DNA of 64,000 nt from Gemmataceae bacterium (GTDB taxonomy: Bacteria; Planctomycetota; Planctomycetia; Gemmatales; Gemmataceae): assembly GCA_022842245.1 (NCBI GenBank), contig JALHPZ010000003.1, positions 1-64,000 of the forward strand, in the 5' to 3' direction. The position numbers and the translations under genes were made by a program. Below the pieces are notes generated by a model. It saw only the letters and a list, made by a program, of their open reading frames with translations. It searched no databases and was not told where the DNA came from. Of this stretch, positions 44,488 through 54,097 are shown one piece after another. Position 1 is the stretch's first letter. Every line of letters begins with the position of its first letter.

Positions 44488-45911
44488 CGGCGTCGCAGGA
44501 AGAGGAAGTAAATAAGCCCGCCGAGCGCGGCGTAGCACGAGCCGACGATCGCCTCCGTTCGTTGGCTCGTGCCGAGGAACATGTTCGCGAGCACGGCGGC
44601 CATGAAGAGCACGTAGATCGCCGGCACCACCGGGTAGCCGGGGCAGCGGTAGGGCAGGGAAGCGGTTTGATCGCGGTGGATGCGGCGGAGAATGAAGATC
44701 GCGGCGACGCCGAGCGTCTCGAACATGATGCCGCCGACGACGCAGTAATCGGTGAGGATGTCGAAGACCGACTTCTTGGCGTCGATGATGTTCAGTTCCT
44801 TGGCCACTTCGGCGACGACGACGAGCAGCATGGCCCAACCGGAGAAGACGAGCATCGCCTTGGCGGGCGTCAGGTAGTTCGCATGCACTTCGCGGAGCGT
44901 CTTTGGCGAAAGGCCGTCGTCGCTCATGGCGTAGAGGAGGCGCGGCGCGACGAGGATGTTCCCGTTCAGCGAGCCGAAGACAGAGGTCATGAGGATGAGC
45001 GAGGCGACGAGGATGCCGGCGGAGCCGAGCAGGCGGGCGCAGAACTCGGTCGATAGCGGGGTGGTGGAGAGCGAGCCGGAAGACTTGTCGGCCATCTCGG
45101 CGCCGGACACGGCGGAGTAGTAGGCGACGTTCGCGCCGACGTAGAGGAAGATCAGCACGAACATGCCGCCGAGAAGGGCGCGCGGGATGTTACGCTGCGG
45201 GTCCTTCACTTCCTCGGCGATGGGCGTGATGTTCAGCCAGCCGTGGTAGGCCCAGAGGACGCCGACGACGGCGACGCCGTACTTGGACCAATCGATCGCG
45301 GTGAAGTCCGGCCAGATCGGCGGATAGTTCGAAAGGCTCGGCCGGTGTTCCGTGGCGGGAGGGAACAGGAATACGGCGAACGGAAGGACCATCAGCGCGA
45401 GGATCGAACCGACTTTGAGCAGCGTGAGGAACATCTGGAGTCCGCCGCCGATGCGGGTGCCGCGGATGTTCACGAGCGTCAGCCCGGCGATGACGGCGAT
45501 CGCCCCGATCACGCGGACCCAGCGGTCGAGGCCCTGACCGTTCACGAGGACCATCACATCGCTGAGCGATTCGACGAACATGACGGCGAGCACGCCGATG
45601 GACGAAGTGCGGATGATGCCGAAATCGACCCAGCCCCAAAGGAAACCGGCCCAGCGGCCGTAGCTGTCACGGAGGAAAGCGTAGTTGCCGCCGGCCTTCG
45701 GCAGCCGCACGGCGACCTCGGCGATGGCGAGCGCGCCCATCAGCGAGAGCAGGCCCACGACAACCCAGACGGAGATCGCCAGCGCGAACTCCGGGCACTG
45801 CTCGGCGACGTTGCGGCCCTTCTTGAAGACGCCGGAGCCGATGACCGTGCCGACGACGACGGCACCGGCCATCCATGGCCCGATGATGCGCGGAAGTGAA
45901 GTGGGATTCAT
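44484..45911 (-). CDS. APC-family amino-acid permease
   Basis: A 475-residue transporter with 12 predicted helices. The first helix has VGTVIGSGVFKKG, the substrate-binding Gly-rich break of the LAT/APC superfamily, and helix 3 ALAIAEVAVRLPKAGGNYAFL is typical. Amino-acid exchange or import is likely. ATG 45911 is chosen; an in-frame GTG two codons upstream is possible. It overlaps the PhyH gene by 4 bases. Confidence 0.9.
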   Translation of the reverse strand: MNPTSLPRIIGPWMAGAVVVGTVIGSGVFKKGRNVAEQCPEFALAISVWVVVGLLSLMGALAIAEVAVRLPKAGGNYAFLRDSYGRWAGFLWGWVDFGIIRTSSIGVLAVMFVESLSDVMVLVNGQGLDRWVRVIGAIAVIAGLTLVNIRGTRIGGGLQMFLTLLKVGSILALMVLPFAVFLFPPATEHRPSLSNYPPIWPDFTAIDWSKYGVAVVGVLWAYHGWLNITPIAEEVKDPQRNIPRALLGGMFVLIFLYVGANVAYYSAVSGAEMADKSSGSLSTTPLSTEFCARLLGSAGILVASLILMTSVFGSLNGNILVAPRLLYAMSDDGLSPKTLREVHANYLTPAKAMLVFSGWAMLLVVVAEVAKELNIIDAKKSVFDILTDYCVVGGIMFETLGVAAIFILRRIHRDQTASLPYRCPGYPVVPAIYVLFMAAVLANMFLGTSQRTEAIVGSCYAALGGLIYFLFLRRR

Positions 45912-46236
45912 GGGCACGAGTCTACTTGATCCGGTATGAATTTACCACAAAGGACACGAAGATCGGCGGGATGGTGATGAATCCGGAACACCGCTCGAGC
46001 TTGCTCCGATGGAGATTCGCACACGTTCCTCGGCACATACCGACACCGTAGAATCGACGTAAGTCCATACGGGGCATAGGTGCTTCCGGAAATCGGGAGT
46101 GGGTCCGCCGGAGGGTGGCGCAGTGGCGGCGGAATCACGATGCGGACGTTGCCGGCCGATGCCCCGGGTAATGAAGACTCGTAACACCCTGCGGGCATCC
46201 TGTCCTGATCAAGTTCCTGATCTTTGAGAATGGGGA
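45912..46236. other. Gene-free stretch
   Basis: About 325 bases between WD40 and permease genes (both minus). It contains an AC-rich fragment (ACCACAAAGGACACGAAG at 45946-45962) similar in style to the inverted repeat at 37125. Only shadow frames otherwise. Confidence 0.45.
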
Positions 46237-47169
46237 TTATTTCACCAGGGTGACGACGACGGTGCCGTTGTCGTGGCCGCTATAGAGCGTCTTGGCGTCG
46301 GTGTCGATGGCGACGGTGTAGCCGGGGGAGTTGACCTTGCTGGTGAAGACGGCCTTTCCGGCGTCGAGGTCCCAGACGTTCAGCAGGCCGGAGTAGCCAC
46401 AGGTGGCGAGGCGCTTGGCCTTGCCGGACCAGGCGATGCCGTACGGGTCGTCGGTGGTCGGGCCGAGTTTCTTGGTTTCCTTCCCTTCGGCGGTGTTCCA
46501 GAGGCGCACGGTGCGGTCGAGGCTGATCGAGGCGAGGGTGGTGTTGTCGGTGAAGACCAGGCCGGTGATCGCCTGTTCGTGGCCCTTGAGCTGCTTCGAT
46601 TCCTTGCCGGCGGCGACGTCCCACACCTTGATGATGTTGTCGCCGCCGCCGGAGGCCAGGAGCTTGCCGTCGGGGGAAATGGCGACGGAGTAGACGGAGG
46701 CGGTGTGGACGCCAAGTGCCTTCGCCTCCTTGCCGTCGGCGGGGTTCCAGAGTTTCACGGACTTGTCGGCGCTGCCGGTAGCGATCTGCTTGGCGTCGGG
46801 CAGGATCGCGACGGTGTCGACGATATCGGTGTGCCCCTTGATCTCGGCGGTGGTCTTCTTGTCGGCGAGGTTCCAGACGCGAGCGGTCTTGTCGAGACTC
46901 GCGGAGACGAGCGTCTTGCCGTCGGTCGAGAACGCGACGGCGTAGACGGGACCGGTGTGGCCGGTGAGTACGGCTTTTTCCTTGATCGTGCCGCCGCCCA
47001 CGTCCCAGATCTTCACGGAGTTGTCGAAGCCGGCGGTCGCGAGCAACTTGCCGTCGGCCGAGAGCACGACGCAATGTACGAGTGCGGTATGTGCCTTCGT
47101 CGGCGTCTGAGCCAGTACGACGGCCGTGGAGAGGATGGCGAATGCACTCAAAAGACCAATTCGGCGCAT
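46237..47169 (-). CDS. Exported WD40-repeat protein
   Basis: A 310-residue protein with a leader (about 1-21) and about seven WD40 repeats covering the rest, each ending like VKIWDV, ARVWNL, VKLWNP, IKVWDV, VRLWNT and LNVWDL. It therefore forms a single closed propeller. Exported WD40 proteins are abundant in planctomycetes; function unknown, likely a protein-binding platform. Confidence 0.9.
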   Translation of the reverse strand: MRRIGLLSAFAILSTAVVLAQTPTKAHTALVHCVVLSADGKLLATAGFDNSVKIWDVGGGTIKEKAVLTGHTGPVYAVAFSTDGKTLVSASLDKTARVWNLADKKTTAEIKGHTDIVDTVAILPDAKQIATGSADKSVKLWNPADGKEAKALGVHTASVYSVAISPDGKLLASGGGDNIIKVWDVAAGKESKQLKGHEQAITGLVFTDNTTLASISLDRTVRLWNTAEGKETKKLGPTTDDPYGIAWSGKAKRLATCGYSGLLNVWDLDAGKAVFTSKVNSPGYTVAIDTDAKTLYSGHDNGTVVVTLVK

Positions 47170-47293
47170 GGCAGGCTCCGGGAAAGGGTGTAAGGCAGGG
47201 ACCGACCGAGGAATAGAGTACCAAAAGCGGATCGCGATTGCTCGCGCCGTTCCCTTCGGTATTCTTTCCGGACACGATCAACGAGGAGCCGCC

Positions 47294-48073
47294 GTGGCTG
47301 ATTTGGAAAAGGTGGACGTGGTGGCCGTCGCCCCGCATCCGGACGATTTGGAAATCCTTTGCGGCGGGACCCTCGCGAAACTGGTCCGGCAAGGATACCG
47401 CGTTGCGATCATCGACCTGACGAGTGGGGAACCGACGCCGCGAGGCAGCCTGGAAACCCGCAAGCAGGAGGCCGAGGAGGCGCGGGAAATCCTCGGCGTG
47501 CAGATGCGCATCAATCTGGACCTGCCGAACCGCGTGCTGATGGACCACCCGGACAACCGATTCGCGCTCGGCACGGCGTTCCGGCGATTGCAGCCGAAGA
47601 TCGTGATTGCCGCGTTCGGCCGTACGCCCGCCGGCTCCCCCGACCACTATCAGGGCGGCCTCATCGCCGAGGCGGCGCGGTTCTATTCGCAGCTCACGAA
47701 GTGGGACGACCGCTTCGACGGCACGCACCCGTATCGCGTGCCGCACCTCGTGTACGTGCCGTTCCCGTCGGACGCCGAGACGCGATCCTGGCCCGGCACG
47801 TTCGTCATCGACATCACCGAGACGATGGACCAGAAACTCGACGCAGTGCAGGCGTACCGCTCGCAGTTCGACGATAACCGCTTCGACAAGGTGAAGCACT
47901 ATCTGTCGAGCGCGAACGGCTTCATCGGCAGTCGTTGCGGATTCCTGTACGGCGAGCTGTTCACTCTGCCGACGCCGGTTGGCGGCGAAGACTTGTTCAA
48001 GCTCGTTCACGGCGGGAAGGGGAGCATCGCCCCGGTGCAGTTGCCGGGCAAAGACCACCTACCGCTCCAGTAA
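47294..48073 (+). CDS. PIG-L-family deacetylase, BshB1-like
   Basis: A 259-residue zinc deacetylase. The HPDDLE motif (15-20) gives the metal ligands and catalytic Asp, GRTPAGSPDHYQGG (about 110-123) supplies the late His, and LDLPNRVLMD is typical of BshB1, which deacetylates GlcNAc-malate in bacillithiol synthesis. Bacillithiol cannot be assumed: no bshA or bshC is visible. GTG 47294 with AGGAG 6 bases ahead is preferred over the longer frame, which overlaps the WD40 leader on the opposite strand. Confidence 0.85.
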   Translation: MADLEKVDVVAVAPHPDDLEILCGGTLAKLVRQGYRVAIIDLTSGEPTPRGSLETRKQEAEEAREILGVQMRINLDLPNRVLMDHPDNRFALGTAFRRLQPKIVIAAFGRTPAGSPDHYQGGLIAEAARFYSQLTKWDDRFDGTHPYRVPHLVYVPFPSDAETRSWPGTFVIDITETMDQKLDAVQAYRSQFDDNRFDKVKHYLSSANGFIGSRCGFLYGELFTLPTPVGGEDLFKLVHGGKGSIAPVQLPGKDHLPLQ

Positions 48074-48093
48074 CTACCCTCTCGTGAATCATC

Positions 48094-49206
48094 ATGAACG
48101 CGAAAACCATCCTCGCCGAACGTACGCGGCAGATTGAAGTGTCGGGCATCCGCAAGGTGTTCGATCTCGGCAAGTCGCTGAAGGACCCGATCAACCTGAG
48201 CATCGGGCAGCCGCACTTCGCGGTGCCGGAGCCGATCCGCGACGCGGCCAAGGCCGCCATCGACGCGGGGCACAACGGCTACACCGTCACGCAGGGCCTC
48301 GCCGAGTTCCGCGAAAAGATCAAGACCGACCTCTCGAAACGGCTGCCGGGGCAGGACCGCGAAGTCATCATCACGAGCGGTACCAGCGGTGGCCTGCTGC
48401 TCGCGCTGCTCGCGGTGGTGAACCCCGGCGACGAGGTGATCGTGCCGGATCCGTACTTCGTGGCATACCCGCACCTCGTCACCCTCGCGGGTGGCACGAC
48501 GGTTTACGTGGACACCTACCCGGATTTCCAACTTGACCCGGCGAAGGTCGAGTCCGCCATCACGCCGCGAACGAAGGTGATCCTGCTTTGCTCGCCGGCG
48601 AACCCGACGGGCACGGTTGCCTCGCGAGAAGTCAAACGTCAACTGGCCGAGATTGCGCGCCGGCGCAATGTCCTTCTGCTGAGCGATGAGATTTACAACG
48701 CCTTCCACTATGACGCGCCCGCCAGCAGCCCGGCCGAGGACGACCCGGACACCCTCGTCATCGAAGGCTTCGGCAAGACCTACGGCATGACCGGCTGGCG
48801 CCTGGGCTACGCCCACGGACCGAAGGCGATCGTCGACGAGATGATGAAGCTCCAGCAATTCACCTACGTTTGCGCCCCAAGCGTCGTGCAGCATGCCGGC
48901 ATGGCGGCAATGGATTTCGACGTCTCCGGCATCGTCGCCGACTACAAGCGGAAACGGGATCGGTTGTGCGCCGGCCTGCGCGAGCGATTCGAGTTCGACG
49001 TGCCCGGTGGGGCGTTCTACCTGTTCGCGAAGGCGCCGTGGGGCACCGGCACCGAGTTCGTCAAGGAAGCCATCCGCCAGTCGTTGTTGATCATCCCGGG
49101 GGGAGTCTTCAGCCGGCGGGACACGCACTTCCGCATCAGCTACGCCGCCGCAGACGAAACGCTCGACCGCGGCATCGAGGTGCTGAACCGGATCGCGCGC
49201 AAGTGA
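48094..49206 (+). CDS. Class I/II PLP aminotransferase
   Basis: A 370-residue fold-type I aminotransferase of the AspC-like group. Binding residues: Asn170 (SPANPTG), Asp198 (LSDEIYNAF), Lys228 (EGFGKTYGMTGWRLGY; the usual SxSK is GFGK). C-terminal Arg in THFRISYAA binds the substrate carboxylate. Start ATG 48094 is 20 bases after the deacetylase stop, so the two genes are probably co-transcribed. Substrate likely an amino acid. Confidence 0.9.
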   Translation: MNAKTILAERTRQIEVSGIRKVFDLGKSLKDPINLSIGQPHFAVPEPIRDAAKAAIDAGHNGYTVTQGLAEFREKIKTDLSKRLPGQDREVIITSGTSGGLLLALLAVVNPGDEVIVPDPYFVAYPHLVTLAGGTTVYVDTYPDFQLDPAKVESAITPRTKVILLCSPANPTGTVASREVKRQLAEIARRRNVLLLSDEIYNAFHYDAPASSPAEDDPDTLVIEGFGKTYGMTGWRLGYAHGPKAIVDEMMKLQQFTYVCAPSVVQHAGMAAMDFDVSGIVADYKRKRDRLCAGLRERFEFDVPGGAFYLFAKAPWGTGTEFVKEAIRQSLLIIPGGVFSRRDTHFRISYAAADETLDRGIEVLNRIARK

Positions 49207-49275
49207 CCGGATGTTTGGCGTATTCCTTGATGCCAACTCTCTGGTAATCTCGACGGTATGCGAGAGGATCCCTCC

Positions 49276-50451
49276 ATGCACCGTTTTCCGTCGTTCGTCG
49301 GGGCCGTGTTCGTCGGCCTGTTCACTTTCGCCATCGCGGCGGCCCAGACTCCGCCCGCGGCCGTGCCGGGTGCGCCGCCGATGGAGCCCAAACAGGAGTG
49401 GCCCAAGGAAATCGCGGGCAAGGATCTCAAGGGCTGGATCGCGGAACTCAAGGATTCACCCGACGCCGCCCAGCGCGAGGCCGCGGTCAAGGCGATCCCG
49501 ATGTTCGGCCCGCCGGCGCGGGACGAAGCCCTCACACCACTCTTGACCGCCCTTCGCCGGGAGACCGATCCGGGCGTAAAGGTGAACCTGCTGATCGTCA
49601 TCGGCAGCATCGGCCCGCGAACGCCCGAGGAAGGCAAAAAGGTCGTCGACCCGCTGAAGATCATCGTCTCCACCTCCAGTTCCGGCAGCCCGTATCGACT
49701 CCACGCCGCCCGCGGTCTTGGCAATTGCGCCGAGTTCGCGTCCGAAGCGATCCCGGAACTTTCGCTAGCGCTCGAGGATGCTTCGTGGGAGACGCGCCGA
49801 ACCGTTGCGCAAGTTCTCGGAGTCGTGGGGCGGCCCAACGATAAACGGAAGTCCCCACATACCCAGGCGCTCAACTCGGTTTCGAAAAAGATCCGCACTG
49901 AAAAATCGGCGCCGGTTCGGCTCGAACTGGTCCAGGCCATGGTGTCGATGGGCCCGCCCGCCGTGCCGGCGAACCCGGCCGATTACGCCAAGGTGATCGA
50001 GCCGTACTACAAGGTCATCACCGAGCAACTGAAGGATGAGAAGGACAAATCGATCCAGGTCTGGCTAACGGTCCTCTTGATGCTCTACGACGGTTCGCAG
50101 TTCACAGAGACGACGATCAAGAAGATCGCGGACCACGTGCCGGGGGCGGACGCGAACGCGAGGGTGGCGGCGCTGCGGGCGCTCGGCCTGCTGGATGAGA
50201 AGGCCAAGTCGTTCCTCCCCGTCATGCAGGACGCACTCAAGAACGAAGATCCGGTGACGGTGATCGAGGCGATCAACGCTCTCGCGGCGCTGGACATGCA
50301 CGCGCGTCCCGCGATCCCGGACCTGGAGAAGTTGAAGGCCACGACCAAGGACGAGACCATCAAGGCGATGGCAACGGCCGCGATCGATATCATTCAAGGC
50401 AAGAAGCCGGCCGCCCCGGTGCCGGCTCCGGCTCCGCCGCCCAAGAAGTAA
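49276..50451 (+). CDS. Exported HEAT-repeat protein
   Basis: A 391-residue protein with a leader (about 5-24), a Pro-rich region, and alpha-helical HEAT-type repeats from about residue 45 (REAAVKAIPMFG, LHAARGLGNCAEFASEAIPELSLALEDASWETRRTVAQVLGVVG, ARVAALRALGLLD). It ends in an Ala/Pro/Lys tail. GAGAGG 8-13 bases ahead of ATG 49276 supports that start. Function unknown; probably protein-protein interaction. Confidence 0.82.
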   Translation: MHRFPSFVGAVFVGLFTFAIAAAQTPPAAVPGAPPMEPKQEWPKEIAGKDLKGWIAELKDSPDAAQREAAVKAIPMFGPPARDEALTPLLTALRRETDPGVKVNLLIVIGSIGPRTPEEGKKVVDPLKIIVSTSSSGSPYRLHAARGLGNCAEFASEAIPELSLALEDASWETRRTVAQVLGVVGRPNDKRKSPHTQALNSVSKKIRTEKSAPVRLELVQAMVSMGPPAVPANPADYAKVIEPYYKVITEQLKDEKDKSIQVWLTVLLMLYDGSQFTETTIKKIADHVPGADANARVAALRALGLLDEKAKSFLPVMQDALKNEDPVTVIEAINALAALDMHARPAIPDLEKLKATTKDETIKAMATAAIDIIQGKKPAAPVPAPAPPPKK

Positions 50452-50477
50452 GGGCGAACACCAGTTCCGGGTGCGCC

Positions 50478-51908
50478 ATGTTCTCCCTCGCCGGACGATC
50501 TGCCCCGAATCTCTGTCACGGCCGTTCCCGCCGGGAATTCCTGCGAGTGGGCGGTCTTGCGCTTGGCGGATTATCCTTACCTGCGATGCTGGCGGCCGCA
50601 CCGAACCGTCGCGCCAAGTCCTGCATCTTGATCTTCATGGACGGTGGGCCGAGTCACCTCGAAACCTTCGACATGAAGCCCGACGCGCCGCTGGAAGTCC
50701 GTGGCGAGTTCAAGCCGATCCCTTCGTCCCTTCACGGCGTGCCCGTCTGCGAACTGTTCCCGAAACTCGCCGGTCAGATGCACCATTTCGCTCAGGTGCG
50801 ATCGGTCCACCACTCCGTGAACGACCACAACGCCGGCGCGTACTACATGCTCACCGGGCATTCACCCGTCGACGGCGGCAAGTTCATCCAGACCGATTCC
50901 GCGAAGACGTTCCCGTGCCTCGGCAGCGCCGTGGCGAAACTCGCGCCGAATCGCGTCTCGCTCCCGCAATACGTCCTGCTGCCGGAATACCAATGGAACA
51001 ACGGCGTGGACATCGGCGGGCAGAAGGCAGGCTTCCTGGGCCCCAACTTCGATCCGCTGGTCGGCGGCGATCCGAGCCTGCCAGGCCATTCCGTGCCCGG
51101 GTTGAATCCGCTGCCGGAACTTCCGCTGGATCGGCTTGGCGAGCGGGGCGACCTGCAACGAAAACTCGACCGCGCCATCGGTTTGCGGGGCGACGATCCT
51201 GCGACCGACCGCCTCGACGCGATGCGCCGGCGTGCCCTCGAAATCGTCACCTCCCCGAAGACCCGGGACGCCTTCGACCTGTCGAAGGAACCGAGAAAGC
51301 TGCGGGAACGATACGGCATGGACCCCGGCACCGACCGCGGGCTTGAAGCGCGGAAGTTCGGCGGACTGCCGCATTTGGGCCAGTGCTTCCTGCTCGCGCG
51401 GCGGCTGGTCGAAGCCGGGGTGAAACTCGTCACCGTCATCACGGGCCGGCGGATCGACCAGGCGTGGGATACGCACCGCGATCACTTCGGCCTAATGCGA
51501 CGGTCGTTGTGCCCACCGTTCGACGCCGCGCTCGCGACGCTCGTCGCGGACCTGCACGATCGCGGACTGCTGGACGAGACGCTGCTGGTGGTGATGGGGG
51601 AGTTCGGGCGGACGCCGAAGATCGGTCAGATCACGTCCGGCGCGGGGGCGAACAAGAACGATGGCCGCGACCATTGGCCGCACTGCTACACCGTGCTCTT
51701 CGCCGGCGGCGGCGTGCCGGGTGGTGCGATCCACGGGTCGAGCGACAGGTTCGCGGCTTATCCGCGCGAGCTGCCGGTTTCGCCGGAGGACGTTGTCGCG
51801 ACCGTTTATACCCTGCTTGGCATCGACCCCGGGACGGAGCTGCGCGATCCGTTCGACAAGCCGTACCAATTGAATACTGGGACACCCATTCGCACGGTTC
51901 TGGCCTAA
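50478..51908 (+). CDS. DUF1501 protein with Tat signal
   Basis: A 476-residue DUF1501 (alkaline-phosphatase/sulfatase-fold-like) protein, abundant in planctomycetes. SRREFLRVGGLALGG (about 17-31) is a twin-arginine leader. CILIFMDGGPSHLETFDMKPDAP (about 49-71) and GEFGRTPKI are the family motifs. It is encoded 26 bases after the HEAT gene. Function not established; often paired with DUF1549/DUF1553 cytochromes, which are not adjacent here. Confidence 0.92.
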   Translation: MFSLAGRSAPNLCHGRSRREFLRVGGLALGGLSLPAMLAAAPNRRAKSCILIFMDGGPSHLETFDMKPDAPLEVRGEFKPIPSSLHGVPVCELFPKLAGQMHHFAQVRSVHHSVNDHNAGAYYMLTGHSPVDGGKFIQTDSAKTFPCLGSAVAKLAPNRVSLPQYVLLPEYQWNNGVDIGGQKAGFLGPNFDPLVGGDPSLPGHSVPGLNPLPELPLDRLGERGDLQRKLDRAIGLRGDDPATDRLDAMRRRALEIVTSPKTRDAFDLSKEPRKLRERYGMDPGTDRGLEARKFGGLPHLGQCFLLARRLVEAGVKLVTVITGRRIDQAWDTHRDHFGLMRRSLCPPFDAALATLVADLHDRGLLDETLLVVMGEFGRTPKIGQITSGAGANKNDGRDHWPHCYTVLFAGGGVPGGAIHGSSDRFAAYPRELPVSPEDVVATVYTLLGIDPGTELRDPFDKPYQLNTGTPIRTVLA

Positions 51909-53989
51909 TTGGCGCCCGTCAGTTCCGTCACGATCGCGTCTGCGGCGTAGAGTTTCGCCAACGTTTCCAGCACGGCCCGACAGTGGACCGACACGTGCCG
52001 AGCCTGCACTTCGGTGTAGACGAAGTTCCGCACGAGACCGTGCCGATTGCGGTCGAAATTGATGCCGACGAGTTCGCCGGCTCGGTTCAGCACCGGGCTG
52101 CCACTGTTGCCGCCGATGGTGTCGGCCGTGCTCGCGAAGTTGTAGGGCGTCGCAAGGTCGAGCTTCGTCTTCCCGTCGCGCCAGCGTTTCGGCAGGTCGA
52201 ACGGCTCGCGGTTCGCCAAGGCTTCGCTCTTTTCAAACGCGCCGCCGAGCGTGGTGTGGAACGGCAGTTTCGCTCCGTCGACTTCGTAGCCGCGGACGGT
52301 GCCGAACGCGAGCCGGAGCGTAAAAGTGGCATCCGGTGCGACCGACCGGCCGAACGACTTGAAGCGGATCTTGGCAATCTCGGCGTACGCCTGGCGCTCC
52401 GGTTCCTCCACCTGCTCCTCGAATCGCTTCCTGAACTCGCGGGCCTCGGCGTCGATCGCCTTCGCCAGCAGCACCATCGCGTCCTTCGATGCGTCGACGG
52501 CCGTCTTCCCGCCCTCCACGAGATTTTTCCGCTCGGCCACATCGAAAAGCGTCGTACCGGCAACGAGTTCCTGTGCCCTTGCAGCCGGGTTCTTTCCCGC
52601 GAGAACTTTCACGACGATCGGGTGCCCGCCGCCGAGCGTTTCAGCCAGGAATGTCAGCGATGTTTGCAGCTTGACACGCTCGAGCGCCGGTGCCAGTGGA
52701 GCCGGCGAATAGAGTTGCAGTTTGAGGGACTCGAGGTTCGAATCACGGTATTCGCGCAGGCGTTGCGCGGAGGGCTTGGGCAGTTCCTCGGCGAGGCGAA
52801 CAGTGTGCCGAGCGATCGTGAAGAGTTCGCTGAAGAAGGCGTGGCCGGTTTCGAGCAAAGCGTGCTCGCGCTCGAAACCGCGATAGGTCGTCTGGATAGT
52901 TTCGATGGTGCTCCAGAAGTTACGAGGACTTGGTGCCGTGGGGAACACGTTCCGTTCCACCATTGTCGTATCGAGTAACTTTCGTTCCTGCAGGTCCTTC
53001 GCCGCGATGATCGAGGGATCGAGAAGCCCCTGCAACTGGCCGGAAAACGCCTTGCGGGCATTGGCGACGCGGTGCAGGTCGGTGGCGGCTTGGCGGCGTT
53101 CCTCCGGGCCATGTTCGGCGTACTGGCCGATGGCGGCTTCAAGGGACCGCAGGCGGCTCAAGGTGTAGGGCAGCGTGACATCCCGGCGATGAAGCAACTT
53201 CGCCAGCGTCTCCAACCGGTTGGTCGTACCGGGGTGGCCAGTGACGAAGACGAGATCGTTCTCGACCGGGCCGGTCTTCGACCAGCGGAAGAAGTGCGAA
53301 GGCTTAGCGGGCGCGCCGTTTTCGTAGGCGCGGAAGAAGGCGACGTCGAGTCCGTGGCGGGGGTACTCGAAGTTGTCGACATCCCCGCCGAACCCGGCCG
53401 CCGAAGCTTCCGGCGCGAACACGAGCCGCACGTCGAAGTACTTCTTGTAGCGGTACAGGTGGTACGCGCCGCCTTGATAGAGCGTGACGACGTCCGACCG
53501 CAGGCCGGTCTTGGCCAGCGATTCCTTTTCGATCTCTCCCATCACGGCGCGGCGGGCCGCCGCGGCTTCGGCCGGCGACTGCTCCGGCTTCACTTCCGCG
53601 TTCACCCGTGCCGTGACATCCTTGATCGATTGCAGCACGTTCAGTTCGAGGTCGGGGCAGGGTAGTTCGTCGGCGCGTGTCTTCGCCAGGAAACCCTCGC
53701 GGTAAAGGTCCAGGCCCGGTTTGCTCAGTTTCTGGATCGCGTCGGCGGCGATGTGGTGGTTCGTGACGATCAGCCCCTCGGCCGAGACAAACCCGCCCGA
53801 CCCGCCACTGTTGAAGCGGACGCTCGCCTTCATGGCGCGTTCGAGCCAGGCGTCGGTGAGTTCGAAGCCATACTTGGTTTTCAGCTGTTCGCGGGGAGGA
53901 TCGTTTAGCAGCCACATGCCCTCATCCGATCGAACGGTCATCGTCGCGGCTCCCAGGACCAGCAGGGCCATTGTCGCGCGGGTTCGCAT
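51905..53989 (-). CDS. S46-family dipeptidyl peptidase (DPP11-like)
   Basis: A 694-residue exported serine peptidase that removes dipeptides from peptide N termini. Leader about 1-21. Catalytic His is in LIVTNHHIA (about 74-82), Asp in DVDNFEYPRH (about 205-214) and Ser629 in GGNSGSPVLN. The residue 18 positions after the Ser is Arg647 (NFDRN), the place where DPP11 has the Arg that gives Asp/Glu specificity and DPP7 has Gly. Length (about 700) is typical. It is on the minus strand and its end overlaps the DUF1501 stop by 4 bases. Confidence 0.92.
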   Translation of the reverse strand: MRTRATMALLVLGAATMTVRSDEGMWLLNDPPREQLKTKYGFELTDAWLERAMKASVRFNSGGSGGFVSAEGLIVTNHHIAADAIQKLSKPGLDLYREGFLAKTRADELPCPDLELNVLQSIKDVTARVNAEVKPEQSPAEAAAARRAVMGEIEKESLAKTGLRSDVVTLYQGGAYHLYRYKKYFDVRLVFAPEASAAGFGGDVDNFEYPRHGLDVAFFRAYENGAPAKPSHFFRWSKTGPVENDLVFVTGHPGTTNRLETLAKLLHRRDVTLPYTLSRLRSLEAAIGQYAEHGPEERRQAATDLHRVANARKAFSGQLQGLLDPSIIAAKDLQERKLLDTTMVERNVFPTAPSPRNFWSTIETIQTTYRGFEREHALLETGHAFFSELFTIARHTVRLAEELPKPSAQRLREYRDSNLESLKLQLYSPAPLAPALERVKLQTSLTFLAETLGGGHPIVVKVLAGKNPAARAQELVAGTTLFDVAERKNLVEGGKTAVDASKDAMVLLAKAIDAEAREFRKRFEEQVEEPERQAYAEIAKIRFKSFGRSVAPDATFTLRLAFGTVRGYEVDGAKLPFHTTLGGAFEKSEALANREPFDLPKRWRDGKTKLDLATPYNFASTADTIGGNSGSPVLNRAGELVGINFDRNRHGLVRNFVYTEVQARHVSVHCRAVLETLAKLYAADAIVTELTGAN

Positions 53990-54050
53990 CGCGTCACCGG
54001 TGCGTAAGGGGATTCGGTTGCGTTCGTTCTATGGGGGAAGCGGAAAACGC

Positions 54051-54080
54051 GAACCGCCCGCGCCGTGGCGCGGGCGGTTC
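54051..54080 (-). terminator. Terminator after the serpin gene
   Basis: A perfect 14-bp inverted repeat (54051-54064 with 54067-54080), rich in GC, 17 bases beyond the serpin stop, followed on the minus strand by GCGTTTTCC. Confidence 0.75.
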
Positions 54081-54097
54081 TTTGGTTTCGCCGCACC

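Noticed and set aside
45908..46198. Small minus-strand frame in the permease upstream gap
   Set aside because: Pro/Ser-rich, overlaps an AC-rich repeat fragment and has no ribosome-binding site.
46280..48058. A 592-codon minus-strand frame across WD40 and PIG-L genes
   Set aside because: It spans two real genes on different strands and is a shadow.
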